A stretch of 64,000 nt of DNA, from NCBI RefSeq assembly GCF_017355835.1, contig NZ_JAFEWF010000001.1, forward strand, positions 310,001 to 374,000. The letters are read 5' to 3'. The notes beneath the pieces were generated by a model. That model had not been told where the DNA came from, did no database searches, and saw only the letters and a list, made by a program, of their open reading frames with translations. Shown here piece after piece: positions 37,223-45,445 of the stretch. This DNA comes from Desertivirga brevis (GTDB lineage: Bacteria; Bacteroidota; Bacteroidia; Sphingobacteriales; Sphingobacteriaceae). A program made the position numbers and the translations under genes. The first letter of the stretch is position 1, and each line of letters begins with the position of its first letter.

Positions 37223-37288
37223 TGGTCATCTGAAAACAGTTCCTGCAACATTTCCAACAGCCAGAGAGCTCAATGAAAAATACATTTG
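37223..37288 (+). promoter_or_regulatory. Putative HTCS operator and promoter, PUL unit D
   Basis: TGCAACATTTCCAACAG at 37244-37260, with a weaker possible upstream half starting near 37223, and a perfect -7 box TACATTTG at 37281-37288, 21 bp after the 17-mer. The first gene of the unit starts at 37343. It sits between the HTCS stop and the next operon. Confidence 0.62.
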
Positions 37289-37342
37289 CTCCTATTGTTC
37301 TAATTCAACTAACCAATGATTCTAGTTTCAGAAAGTAGGCAC

Positions 37343-39613
37343 ATGCTAAAGTTTTTAATCAATAGTGCGATCTGCACCCTCTTTTTGGTTTTGACTTTCA
37401 ATTATAGTTCATCTGCACAGCAAGGTAAACTTGTAACCCTTTATGTTTCCTCTTCTGGCAACGACAATAACCCCGGCAGTGCAACTGCTCCTCTGAGATC
37501 TATAGAGATGGCAAGAAACCTGATAAGGAAATTGAAGCAAACAAAAAAGCTTAATTCAGCTCGATTTACAGTAATAATAAAAGCGGGAACGTACTTTTTA
37601 CCCGAAGGAATTAAATTTGATGAAAGGGATTCCGGAACACCCGGCTCACCAATATCTTATAATGCAGAGGAGGGAGCCAAGGTAGAACTCATTGGGGCGA
37701 AGGTAATTCCGGATACTATGGTTAGGCCGATCAATACCAGCACTTATAAACGCCTCCATCCCAAGACAGATCCCTCGAAGGTATTCGAAGTTGATCTAAG
37801 GTTCTTAAAACTAAAGAATGCATCTCGTTTTGCCCCGTCGAACTGTTTCTCCGACAGTTGGCACATCATTGATCTTTTCATGAATGGTAGAAGGCAGCCA
37901 CTTTCTCAATGGCCTAACCCTGCGGAGAATATTAATAACACTAACGATCCGGGTTGGGTTACATGTAATGGATCAAAGGACAGTAGAACTTTTTTCTTTG
38001 GAAAGGGGGGGAAGCCGGAGGATAAAGAAACCTTAAATGAAGTTGATCTAGATAAATCCAGGCGGTCGACACGTTGGGCTGCAGCTATTAAAGAGGGACA
38101 TGAAATTTGGCTAAAAGGTTTTTGGCGGGTACCGTGGGAACCATTTACGATTAAGGTTGAGAACATTTCGGCTGAAGAGCAAACAATAAAGCTTACAGAG
38201 GAGCCTGAAGGGGGGATGGGATCAAAGTACAGCAGTATTGCGAGTAAGGATCCCCTATGGAGAACCGGAAATGGAAAGGAGAAATGGAGAGCGGTTAATT
38301 TGCTGGAAGAAATTGACTACCCGGGTGAATGGGCACTCGATATTAAGGATCAAAAACTTTATTTCTATGCCCCTATGCCTGTTGCAAATTTGCAATTAAT
38401 GATCGCCGATTCAGACCATCCCGTTATTTCTGTGAATACAGCATCAGATTTAAAGTTCACTGGCTTACATATCTCTGGTACACGTTCGAACGGTATTGAA
38501 ATAGTCACAAGTAGTCGTACTACAATTGCGGGGTGTACTATCTATAATGTTGGAAACAATGGAATCACAATGAGGGGTGGCAATAAAAACCTTATTCGAA
38601 GCAACACAATTTATGAGACAGGAGGTGCAGGAATAGTGGCTGCTAATTCTGGCAACAGGAAATTACTGAAGTCGGGGGACGCTACTATTGAGAATAACCA
38701 CATTTATCATGTTGGAAAATTATCATTCCGGGAGGCTGTTCAGCTATCAAACTGCGTAGGGCTTACTTTAAGACATAACCTGATGCATGACATGCCTAAA
38801 AGTGGCGTAAGGACAGATATGGTCAACAATTGTATTTTCGAATATAATGAGATTCACAATATAGCTCTTGGCGAAAGTGATAACGGAGCGTTCTATAACT
38901 ACGGTGGATGGAGTACCTACGGAAATATCTTCAGGTACAATCTTGTACATCACATCAATCGCTCTAATGGTTTTTATTGTGATGATGGAGATAGCGGAGA
39001 TCTCTTTTATAATAATGTAGTATATGATGCAATTGATGCAGTAAAGTTTGGAGGTGGACATAATAATATTGCCAGGAATAACCTGTTTATCCGTTGTAAA
39101 GACCAGGGGATTGATGACCGTGGTATTGCACGTAATTACAGATTGGGAAGTCATTATGAAGAACGGTTGCTTGAGATGAAACCCTTACAGGAACCCTGGA
39201 AATCTTACGGTAAAAAACTAATGTTAGACTTTGGGCTGGGATCGAAGCTTTGGACGGATATATTAAATCCAGACTGGCACCCTGAATACCCAAATGGTTG
39301 TGCTCTATTAGACAACATTTCGGTTCAGTGCGGTCCTTACCTCAGGCCTAAGCATGGTCGTATTGAAATAAGTGGTAATCTCGAGTTACCCTCAATTAAA
39401 GATGCAGGTTTTACTAATGTTGAACAACTAGATTTCAGTACCACTAACCCAAATATCCTTGAAAAATTCCCAAATCTCAATACAATCCTTCCGATCATTG
39501 GTCTTCAAAAAGATAGCTTTCGAAAATACTTACCGACAAAAGGTGATACGGGAGGACTAGAAAATCGCGGAAAAGCAGGCAATGAATGGGATGAGGACCA
39601 GCTGATAAAATAA
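37343..39613 (+). CDS. Right-handed beta-helix glycosidase, GH141-like
   Basis: 756 aa from the ATG at 37343, which begins the signal peptide (LKFLINSAICTLFLVLTF); the ATG nine codons earlier is less likely. The body starts LYVSSSGNDNNPGSATAPLRSIEMARNLIRKLK and continues with a large insert (DLFMNGRRQPLSQWPNP) and a beta-helix (AGCTIYNVGNNGITMRGGNKNLIRSN). This layout resembles GH141-type proteins, a family that includes an alpha-L-fucosidase acting on rhamnogalacturonan II, but related beta-helix proteins of other families look alike. No T9SS tail. First gene of unit D. Confidence 0.65.
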   Translation: MLKFLINSAICTLFLVLTFNYSSSAQQGKLVTLYVSSSGNDNNPGSATAPLRSIEMARNLIRKLKQTKKLNSARFTVIIKAGTYFLPEGIKFDERDSGTPGSPISYNAEEGAKVELIGAKVIPDTMVRPINTSTYKRLHPKTDPSKVFEVDLRFLKLKNASRFAPSNCFSDSWHIIDLFMNGRRQPLSQWPNPAENINNTNDPGWVTCNGSKDSRTFFFGKGGKPEDKETLNEVDLDKSRRSTRWAAAIKEGHEIWLKGFWRVPWEPFTIKVENISAEEQTIKLTEEPEGGMGSKYSSIASKDPLWRTGNGKEKWRAVNLLEEIDYPGEWALDIKDQKLYFYAPMPVANLQLMIADSDHPVISVNTASDLKFTGLHISGTRSNGIEIVTSSRTTIAGCTIYNVGNNGITMRGGNKNLIRSNTIYETGGAGIVAANSGNRKLLKSGDATIENNHIYHVGKLSFREAVQLSNCVGLTLRHNLMHDMPKSGVRTDMVNNCIFEYNEIHNIALGESDNGAFYNYGGWSTYGNIFRYNLVHHINRSNGFYCDDGDSGDLFYNNVVYDAIDAVKFGGGHNNIARNNLFIRCKDQGIDDRGIARNYRLGSHYEERLLEMKPLQEPWKSYGKKLMLDFGLGSKLWTDILNPDWHPEYPNGCALLDNISVQCGPYLRPKHGRIEISGNLELPSIKDAGFTNVEQLDFSTTNPNILEKFPNLNTILPIIGLQKDSFRKYLPTKGDTGGLENRGKAGNEWDEDQLIK

Positions 39614-39633
39614 CCTTCTAAATAATACACTAC

Positions 39634-41358
39634 ATGAGATTTAAACTTACCACATACCTTATGGTATTGGCTTGTACCTGTTTTGCCCAAAAAAAGAAGG
39701 ATCTTTCAATAGACGACTGGAAGAAACTAAGCTTACGGGAAAAAATAGGTCAGACGATGTTGATGCTGCCAGACAAAGAGTCGGAGCTACGTTTGGGGAA
39801 TGGCAGGCTTCAGGATTTCTTTAAACGGTATCCTGTTACTGGCTTCTTTATGGGCTGGAAGCTTTTTGTAAATATACCTGAAGAACAAAGGGTTGAACAT
39901 TTAAAAAAGTCAGTGCTCGAATACCAGGATGCTAGTAACCTTCCTTTAATATTTCAACAGGATTACGAGAATGGGATCTCTCTTCCTGGGATGACCTCCC
40001 TGCCCCGGGAAATGGCATTAGGGGCAGCCAACTCTACCGGGCTTAGCTACAATTACGGGATGAGCTTGGCAAAAGAAGCAAAGTCGCTGGGAGTTAAATG
40101 GGTCTTGCATCCTGTAGCCGACCTAAGCATTAATCCACTTAACCCCATTGTTAATACCAGGGCTATCTCGGATGATCCAGACAAAGCAATCAGACTTTTA
40201 AGCCAACAAATAAAAGGTCTTCAGAATACTGGTGTAGCAGCTACAATAAAGCATTTTCCCGGGGATGGAATGGACAACCGCGACCAGCATCTTACAACAA
40301 CAGTTAACAGTTTAGGTATGGATCAATGGAAACAATATCACGGAAAAGTGTTCCAAGCTTTAATTGATAGCGGGGTTGCGGCGATAATGCCCGGCCATAT
40401 TACTCTTCCAGCATGCCAGAAACAAAAGCTGAACGGCTTTTTCCCCCCTGCTACTTTATCAAAAGAACTGCTAACAGATCTCCTTAAGAAAGAAATGAGA
40501 TTTAAGGGGGTAATTGTTTCAGATGCTATGACCATGGGCGGCTTTCGTGGTTGGTACCCTGATCAGTTGGAAGGGGAGATCCAGAGCTTTCTGGCTGGAG
40601 TCGACGTGCTTTTGTGGCCCTCTTACCAATTTATGGATACTGTAGAAGCACGCATTAAACGAGGAGAAATACCGATAGCGAGGCTTGACGATGCTGTAAG
40701 CCGAATCTGGGCGATGAAGTTGAAGTATGGGTTGTTGAGTAAAAACAATCAACTGATAAGGCAAATGTCTCCGGAAGAACGGGAGGTATCTTTTTCTACT
40801 GCTCGTAGCATCGCTGAAAAGGCAGTTACTCTAGTGCGTGACCGGAATTCCGTAATTCCAATCAATCCTGGTACGACAAAGAAGATACTTGTAATAGCTG
40901 TTACTACAGAAAGCCGAAAAGGAGGTGACGGAGGATTACATGTTTTGAAAAATTTTGCAGGTGCGCTGGAGAAAAAAGGATTTTCTGTAGACTTTCAGCG
41001 CAATTTACTTTACGAAACTCAGGGCTGGAACGAGGACGTAACGAAGAAATATGATAAAATTATTGTTGCTGTAGTAAGGCAAACTCATACCCCATTCGGC
41101 CCGCTGCAGTTATATGACGATGAAGCACAGACAGCCTGGGGAGTTAATGCAATGCCTAAAGACAAAGTTATTGTAGTTTCCTTTGGTAGTCCTTATATTT
41201 TAAACGAGTATTTTGAGCGGGTGAATACTTGCATCAACGCATACTCAAATGGCCCTGAGATGCATAACGCAGTAGTTAAAGTACTAACCGGCGAACTGAA
41301 AGCCGAAGGGATATCACCTGTTAAACTTGAAAGAAAAGATACATTAGCCGAAAATTGA
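39634..41358 (+). CDS. Glycoside hydrolase family 3, NagZ-type motif
   Basis: 574 aa. Signal peptide (RFKLTTYLMVLACTCFAQ). GH3 barrel with LSLREKIGQTMLM, QQDYENGISLPGMTSLPREMALGAA, KHFPGDG at 206-212 followed by DQH ending at His219, and the nucleophile Asp297 in VSDAMTMGG. The KHFPGxG....D.H signature is that of the NagZ-like group, in which an Asp/His pair is the acid/base, rather than of plain beta-glucosidases. A shortened C-terminal alpha/beta domain follows. It probably removes a beta-linked sugar of the PUL glycan; an N-acetylhexosamine is possible but not certain. Confidence 0.85.
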   Translation: MRFKLTTYLMVLACTCFAQKKKDLSIDDWKKLSLREKIGQTMLMLPDKESELRLGNGRLQDFFKRYPVTGFFMGWKLFVNIPEEQRVEHLKKSVLEYQDASNLPLIFQQDYENGISLPGMTSLPREMALGAANSTGLSYNYGMSLAKEAKSLGVKWVLHPVADLSINPLNPIVNTRAISDDPDKAIRLLSQQIKGLQNTGVAATIKHFPGDGMDNRDQHLTTTVNSLGMDQWKQYHGKVFQALIDSGVAAIMPGHITLPACQKQKLNGFFPPATLSKELLTDLLKKEMRFKGVIVSDAMTMGGFRGWYPDQLEGEIQSFLAGVDVLLWPSYQFMDTVEARIKRGEIPIARLDDAVSRIWAMKLKYGLLSKNNQLIRQMSPEEREVSFSTARSIAEKAVTLVRDRNSVIPINPGTTKKILVIAVTTESRKGGDGGLHVLKNFAGALEKKGFSVDFQRNLLYETQGWNEDVTKKYDKIIVAVVRQTHTPFGPLQLYDDEAQTAWGVNAMPKDKVIVVSFGSPYILNEYFERVNTCINAYSNGPEMHNAVVKVLTGELKAEGISPVKLERKDTLAEN

Positions 41359-41360
41359 TT

Positions 41361-42764
41361 ATGCCAAATAAACAGATAGTAAAAAACATAATTCTCGCTA
41401 TAGCTTTTGGATCCTTGTTATCAACGGCTGAAGCCCAACAAGATATAGATTTAAACAAGCCTTCCTGGGTTAAAGAAACTGTCGCTCAAAAATCGGAGCG
41501 GATGGAATGGTGGCGGCAGGCAAGATTTGGCATGTTCATTCATTGGGGACTGTATTCTGCAGCAGCTAGACACGAGTGGGTACAAAACCGCGAAAAAATG
41601 ACACGAGAGGAATACCATAAATACTTTCAAACATTCAACCCCGACCTCTACAACCCGGAAGAGTGGACAAAAAAAGCAAAACAGGCAGGAATGAAATATG
41701 TGGTGATTACCACTAAACACCACGAGGGATTCTGTCTATGGGATTCGAAGTTCACCGAATATAAGGCTCCTAATACACCGGCGGGAAAAGACCTGCTAAA
41801 ACCACTGGTTGCAGCATTAAGAGCTGAAGGCATAAGAGTAGGATTTTACTATTCGCTTATTGACTGGAATCATCCGCACTTTCCAATTGACAGAAATCAT
41901 CCGCTTCGAGAAGCAAGCAATATTGCTTCCATAAACCAGAATAGGGATATTAAAAAATACCAAAAGTACTTGAAAGACCAGATAACAGAACTGTTGACAC
42001 AATATGGAAAGATCGACGAACTTTTCTTTGATTATTCTTACCCAGGACCTAATGGGAAGGGGAGGGACGACTGGGACTCAGAAGGCCTTTTAAAGCTGGT
42101 GCGGAAACTTCAGCCGGATATAATTGTGAACGACCGTCTTGATCTTGGAGAAACAAGCTGGGGCTGGGATTATAAAACTCCGGAGCAATTTATGCCTTTT
42201 AAATGGCCAAGTTTAAATGGTGTGAACATTCCATGGGAGACCTGCCAGACCTTTTCCGGTTCCTGGGGATATAACCGCGATGAGTACTCCTGGAAATCAG
42301 AGCGGCAGCTTATCACCATGTTAATTGAGACTGTTAGCAAAGGGGGAAATTTACTTTTAAATGTAGGTCCGACAGCCAGAGGTGCCTTTGAAGAAAAGGC
42401 GGACGAAAGACTTAAGGCTATTGGCAATTGGATGAGATTTAACAATCGCTCAATTTATAATTGTACTCAGGCTCCTGCAGTTTTCGAAAAGCCCGACAAT
42501 TGCTTACTTACTTACAATCCTGAAACAAAAAGACTATATATTCATGTTTTATCCTGGCCCTTTAAATCGCTGCACCTAAAAAATTACAAAGGCAAATTCA
42601 GGTATGCACAGCTGTTGAATGATGGTTCAGAGATTAAGTTCAAGTCTGATATCAAGCCGGGAAGCCATACCACTGAAACTACTGGAGAAAACGATGTGAT
42701 GCTAGAACTCCCGGTATACAGCCCCAATATCGAAATTCCCGTTATCGAACTTATATTAAACTAA
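41361..42764 (+). CDS. GH29-type alpha-L-fucosidase, second copy
   Basis: 467 aa from the ATG at 41361, 2 bp after the GH3 stop. Signal peptide (NIILAIAFGSLLSTAEAQ). GH29 features are canonical: WWRQARFGMFIHWGLYS, AKQAGMKYVVITTKHHEGFCLWDS, GFYYSLIDWNHPHF, YGKIDELFFDYS with the nucleophile Asp, and SKGGNLLLNVGPTARG. It hydrolyses terminal alpha-L-fucose. It is closer to the standard fucosidase pattern than the first copy and probably works in the periplasm. Confidence 0.92.
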   Translation: MPNKQIVKNIILAIAFGSLLSTAEAQQDIDLNKPSWVKETVAQKSERMEWWRQARFGMFIHWGLYSAAARHEWVQNREKMTREEYHKYFQTFNPDLYNPEEWTKKAKQAGMKYVVITTKHHEGFCLWDSKFTEYKAPNTPAGKDLLKPLVAALRAEGIRVGFYYSLIDWNHPHFPIDRNHPLREASNIASINQNRDIKKYQKYLKDQITELLTQYGKIDELFFDYSYPGPNGKGRDDWDSEGLLKLVRKLQPDIIVNDRLDLGETSWGWDYKTPEQFMPFKWPSLNGVNIPWETCQTFSGSWGYNRDEYSWKSERQLITMLIETVSKGGNLLLNVGPTARGAFEEKADERLKAIGNWMRFNNRSIYNCTQAPAVFEKPDNCLLTYNPETKRLYIHVLSWPFKSLHLKNYKGKFRYAQLLNDGSEIKFKSDIKPGSHTTETTGENDVMLELPVYSPNIEIPVIELILN

Positions 42765-42768
42765 AGGT

Positions 42769-43419
42769 ATGAGATTAATATATGTTTTTTGCTTACTCTT
42801 AAGCTTTTTCTCTGTAGCGAGGTCTCAGTCGGTTTCACGATGGGAAAAGGAGATATCCGCATTTGAAAAGCAAGATGCTGAAAAAACTGGGCGGCAAAAG
42901 GTAATAATATTCACAGGAAGTTCAACCATCCGTCGCTGGTCTGACATCAATACTTATTTCCCAGGTAAGTTGATATTAAACAGGGGCTTTGGAGGATCGC
43001 ACGCGAGTGATCTTTTATACTTCGCAGACAGGATTACAGGGGATAACAAAATTAAACAGATCCTTATTTATGAAGGTGATAATGACCTTGCTGCAGGAAA
43101 AACGGTTGAGAGGGTAGTTGACGATCTGAAGAAAATCGTAAAACATTACAGATACAATTATCCCAGGGCGACCATAAGCATTCTTTCTATAAAACCCAGT
43201 CCCGCCAGGCAAAAGTACCTGACACAAATTAAAGAGGTGAATAAACAGATGCAAATTTTCATGGCTTCAGGCAAAAGGTACCAATTCATTGATGTTTTTA
43301 ATCCGTTATTAAAAGAGGATGGAAATCCTAAGGAAGAGATCTTTGTACCAGACGGGGTTCACATGGACATGGAGGGCTACAAATTATGGGCTGAAGCCAT
43401 CAGGCCTTACTTAGAATAG
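42769..43419 (+). CDS. SGNH/GDSL hydrolase, small secreted esterase
   Basis: 216 aa. Signal peptide (RLIYVFCLLLSFFSVARS). SGNH blocks: Ser51 in FTGSSTIRRW, Gly in NRGFGGSHASD, Asn in IYEGDND near 104, and Asp195/His198 in DGVHM. The size fits a single-domain acylhydrolase, which in a PUL usually means a carbohydrate O-acetylesterase. It starts 4 bp after the GH29 gene in unit D. Confidence 0.85.
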   Translation: MRLIYVFCLLLSFFSVARSQSVSRWEKEISAFEKQDAEKTGRQKVIIFTGSSTIRRWSDINTYFPGKLILNRGFGGSHASDLLYFADRITGDNKIKQILIYEGDNDLAAGKTVERVVDDLKKIVKHYRYNYPRATISILSIKPSPARQKYLTQIKEVNKQMQIFMASGKRYQFIDVFNPLLKEDGNPKEEIFVPDGVHMDMEGYKLWAEAIRPYLE

Positions 43420-43471
43420 ATTGTGGTCGAATCCATACTTAAGGAAACTTAATTCACTTATACTAAGATAC

Positions 43472-43807
43472 ATGAAGAAATATTGTTTAACACTTGATCT
43501 AAAAGATGATGAAAACCTGATTAACGAATATGTCACCTGGCATAAGAAGGTTTGGGACGAAATAAAGGAAAGTATTCGGAGCTCTGGAATAATTGACCTG
43601 GAAATTTACAGGTACAATAACCGCCTCTGCATGATCATCATTGCTGACGATTCATTTAGTTTTGAAAAAAAAGCAGCAATGGACGCAGAAAATCTTCGCG
43701 TGCAGGAGTGGGAGGAATTGATGTGGAAGTATCAACAAGCATTGCCAGGCTCTAAACCTGGTGAAAAATGGGTGCTAATGGAAAATATTTTCTGTTTAAA
43801 CAATTAA
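43472..43807 (+). CDS. L-rhamnose mutarotase family protein (RhaM/COG3254)
   Basis: 111 aa from the ATG at 43472; the longer frame adds 17 odd residues. The pattern WHKKVWDEIKESIRSSGIIDLEIYRYNNRLCMIIIADD fits the ferredoxin-like RhaM fold, with the family His in WHKKVW (His24). These cytosolic enzymes interconvert alpha and beta anomers of L-rhamnose; relatives act on L-fucose. Since two fucosidases lie upstream, a fucose role is possible, and GH105/GH28 would fit rhamnose from rhamnogalacturonan. There is no signal peptide, unlike its neighbours. Confidence 0.8.
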   Translation: MKKYCLTLDLKDDENLINEYVTWHKKVWDEIKESIRSSGIIDLEIYRYNNRLCMIIIADDSFSFEKKAAMDAENLRVQEWEELMWKYQQALPGSKPGEKWVLMENIFCLNN

Positions 43808-43818
43808 ATATATAATCC

Positions 43819-44946
43819 ATGCTAAGGAAAATTTTAAGTTTGGTATTACCGGTATTCCTTTCATCTGCCACTTTTGGGCAGAGAAATGCCACGATTTTTA
43901 CCGATTGGAAAAAAGGCTACGATCCGGCAGAGGTAGGACAAAAACTAACTAAACGTTTTCTTGAAAGTCCCCACACAAATTATGGGCGGCCCGACCCTCC
44001 AAGATTTATTACCTATCCCGAGGTATGCACTTGGTTCGGAGCGCTTAAATTAAGTGAAACAAGCAGACGGTCGGATTTGCAGAAATTACTTGAAGAGAGA
44101 TATTTAAAACTAGTTGAAGAAGAAAAATCTTTGCTTCCAATTCCGAATCACGTAGATTTCACCGTCTTTGGCACGCTTCCCCTACAGTTGTACTCGATGG
44201 GAGGCAACGAGAGTTACCTGAAACTTGGCAAGTACTATGCAGACTCGCAATGGGAAAGGCCTGTAAACCGAGACCTTACTACAGAGGAACAAAACTATCT
44301 GGATAAAGGCTTCAGCTGGCAAACGCGCTTATGGATAGACGACATGTATATGATTAATGCAGTACAGGTGCAGGCATATAAAGCAACCGGGGATGAGAAA
44401 TATATCAATAGAGCAGCAAAAGAAATGGTGCTTTATTTGGATTCACTACAAAAACCTAATGGCTTGTTTTTTCATGCCCCTGACGTACCGTTTTATTGGG
44501 CTAGGGGAAATGGTTGGATGGCTGCGGGAATGACTGAAATACTAAAATCAATACCTGAAAGTAACCCCCATAGACAGTATATATTAAAGGGGTATAAAAA
44601 GATGATGGCATCGCTTCTTAAGTACCAGACAGAAAGCGGTATGTGGCGACAATTAATAGATGATAAAGGTTCATGGACAGAAACCTCGGGAAGCGCGATG
44701 TTCGCCTATGCTATGGTAACTGGAATAAAAAAAGGATGGCTGAAAAAAAGTATCTATGCGCCGGCTGCAAGAAAAGCATGGCTGGCTCTTGTGGATAGTA
44801 TCAACGAAAATGGTGACGTAACAGAGGTGTGCGAAGGAACAAACAAAAAGAACGACCGGCAATTTTATTTAGACAGGAGGCGACTGATAGGTGATATGCA
44901 TGGACAAGCGCCTGTATTATGGACGACGGCCGCATTATTGGATTAA
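43819..44946 (+). CDS. GH105 unsaturated rhamnogalacturonyl hydrolase-like
   Basis: 375 aa. Signal peptide (RKILSLVLPVFLSSATFG). (alpha/alpha)6-barrel with the GH88/GH105 signatures: WIDDMYMINAVQ (Asp174, Asp175), GLFFHAPDVPFYWARGNGW, and GMWRQLIDDKGSWTETSGSAMFAYA. Family members hydrate and release 4,5-unsaturated uronic acids left by polysaccharide lyases. This points to a lyase step upstream in the pathway, perhaps by the T9SS beta-helix protein. Last gene of unit D. Confidence 0.9.
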   Translation: MLRKILSLVLPVFLSSATFGQRNATIFTDWKKGYDPAEVGQKLTKRFLESPHTNYGRPDPPRFITYPEVCTWFGALKLSETSRRSDLQKLLEERYLKLVEEEKSLLPIPNHVDFTVFGTLPLQLYSMGGNESYLKLGKYYADSQWERPVNRDLTTEEQNYLDKGFSWQTRLWIDDMYMINAVQVQAYKATGDEKYINRAAKEMVLYLDSLQKPNGLFFHAPDVPFYWARGNGWMAAGMTEILKSIPESNPHRQYILKGYKKMMASLLKYQTESGMWRQLIDDKGSWTETSGSAMFAYAMVTGIKKGWLKKSIYAPAARKAWLALVDSINENGDVTEVCEGTNKKNDRQFYLDRRRLIGDMHGQAPVLWTTAALLD

Positions 44947-44986
44947 TTTTGTGCCCTTGAACCTCATAATAATAAATTTACTTGTC

Positions 44987-45014
44987 GTAACAACAATTCG
45001 AACTTTGTTGTTAC
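44987..45014. repeat. 10-bp inverted repeat after GH105
   Basis: GTAACAACAA (44987-44996) and TTGTTGTTAC (45005-45014) around an 8-base loop. Only a weak T-rich tail (CTTTAG) follows. It may end the PUL transcript or act as an operator for the small gene that starts at 45025. Confidence 0.4.
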
Positions 45015-45024
45015 CTTTAGCCAA

Positions 45025-45258
45025 ATGGTCTACCTGGGCAAGCGAGAGTATTCTGTCGCCTATAATAATACTACCTATAAAATTGTTCAGTGGGACACAC
45101 TTCACATGGTTTTTCAAATTTGGTTGAAGGGCGAAATGCTTGTCACTATTCAAAAGGATGATATCTGGAAAGCTTCAAGTGTAAGTAAAATGAGTCTAAC
45201 CGACGCTTTTTCAATCGCATTTAAGCTGGAGGCGCAATTGACGAAAGAGCAATTGTAA
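45025..45258 (+). CDS. Small conserved-looking hypothetical protein, 77 aa
   Basis: ATG at 45025. The product is beta-rich at the start (REYSVAYNNTTYKIVQWDTLHMVFQIWLKGEMLVTIQKDD) then helical. It resembles small cytosolic proteins of unknown role that I have seen in Sphingobacteriaceae, with a Y.I..WDTL...F.I...G..V.TI pattern. A box TACCTTTA lies at 45012-45019, 5 bp before the ATG. No function can be named. Confidence 0.5.
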   Translation: MVYLGKREYSVAYNNTTYKIVQWDTLHMVFQIWLKGEMLVTIQKDDIWKASSVSKMSLTDAFSIAFKLEAQLTKEQL

Positions 45259-45386
45259 GACCTATTTAAAAAAAATTCATACTCAGCATACTATTTCTTT
45301 TAACCACCCGTTAATGTAGAAACGTCTATTGCGAGTGATGTACTTCCTCGGGAATTAGGCTAAGAAGAAATTTTAGTTGAGCGATT

Positions 45387-45421
45387 AAAACAGCGTACCA
45401 TCCCACGGTACCGCTGTTTTT
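45387..45421. terminator. Bidirectional terminator between 45258 and the phytochrome gene
   Basis: AAAACAGCGTACC pairs with GGTACCGCTGTTTT with one bulged C, with A-rich and T-rich flanks, so it can stop transcripts from both sides: the small plus-strand gene and the minus-strand photosensory operon. Confidence 0.8.
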
Positions 45422-45445
45422 ATGTTTCCAGACCGTCCTACTCAA

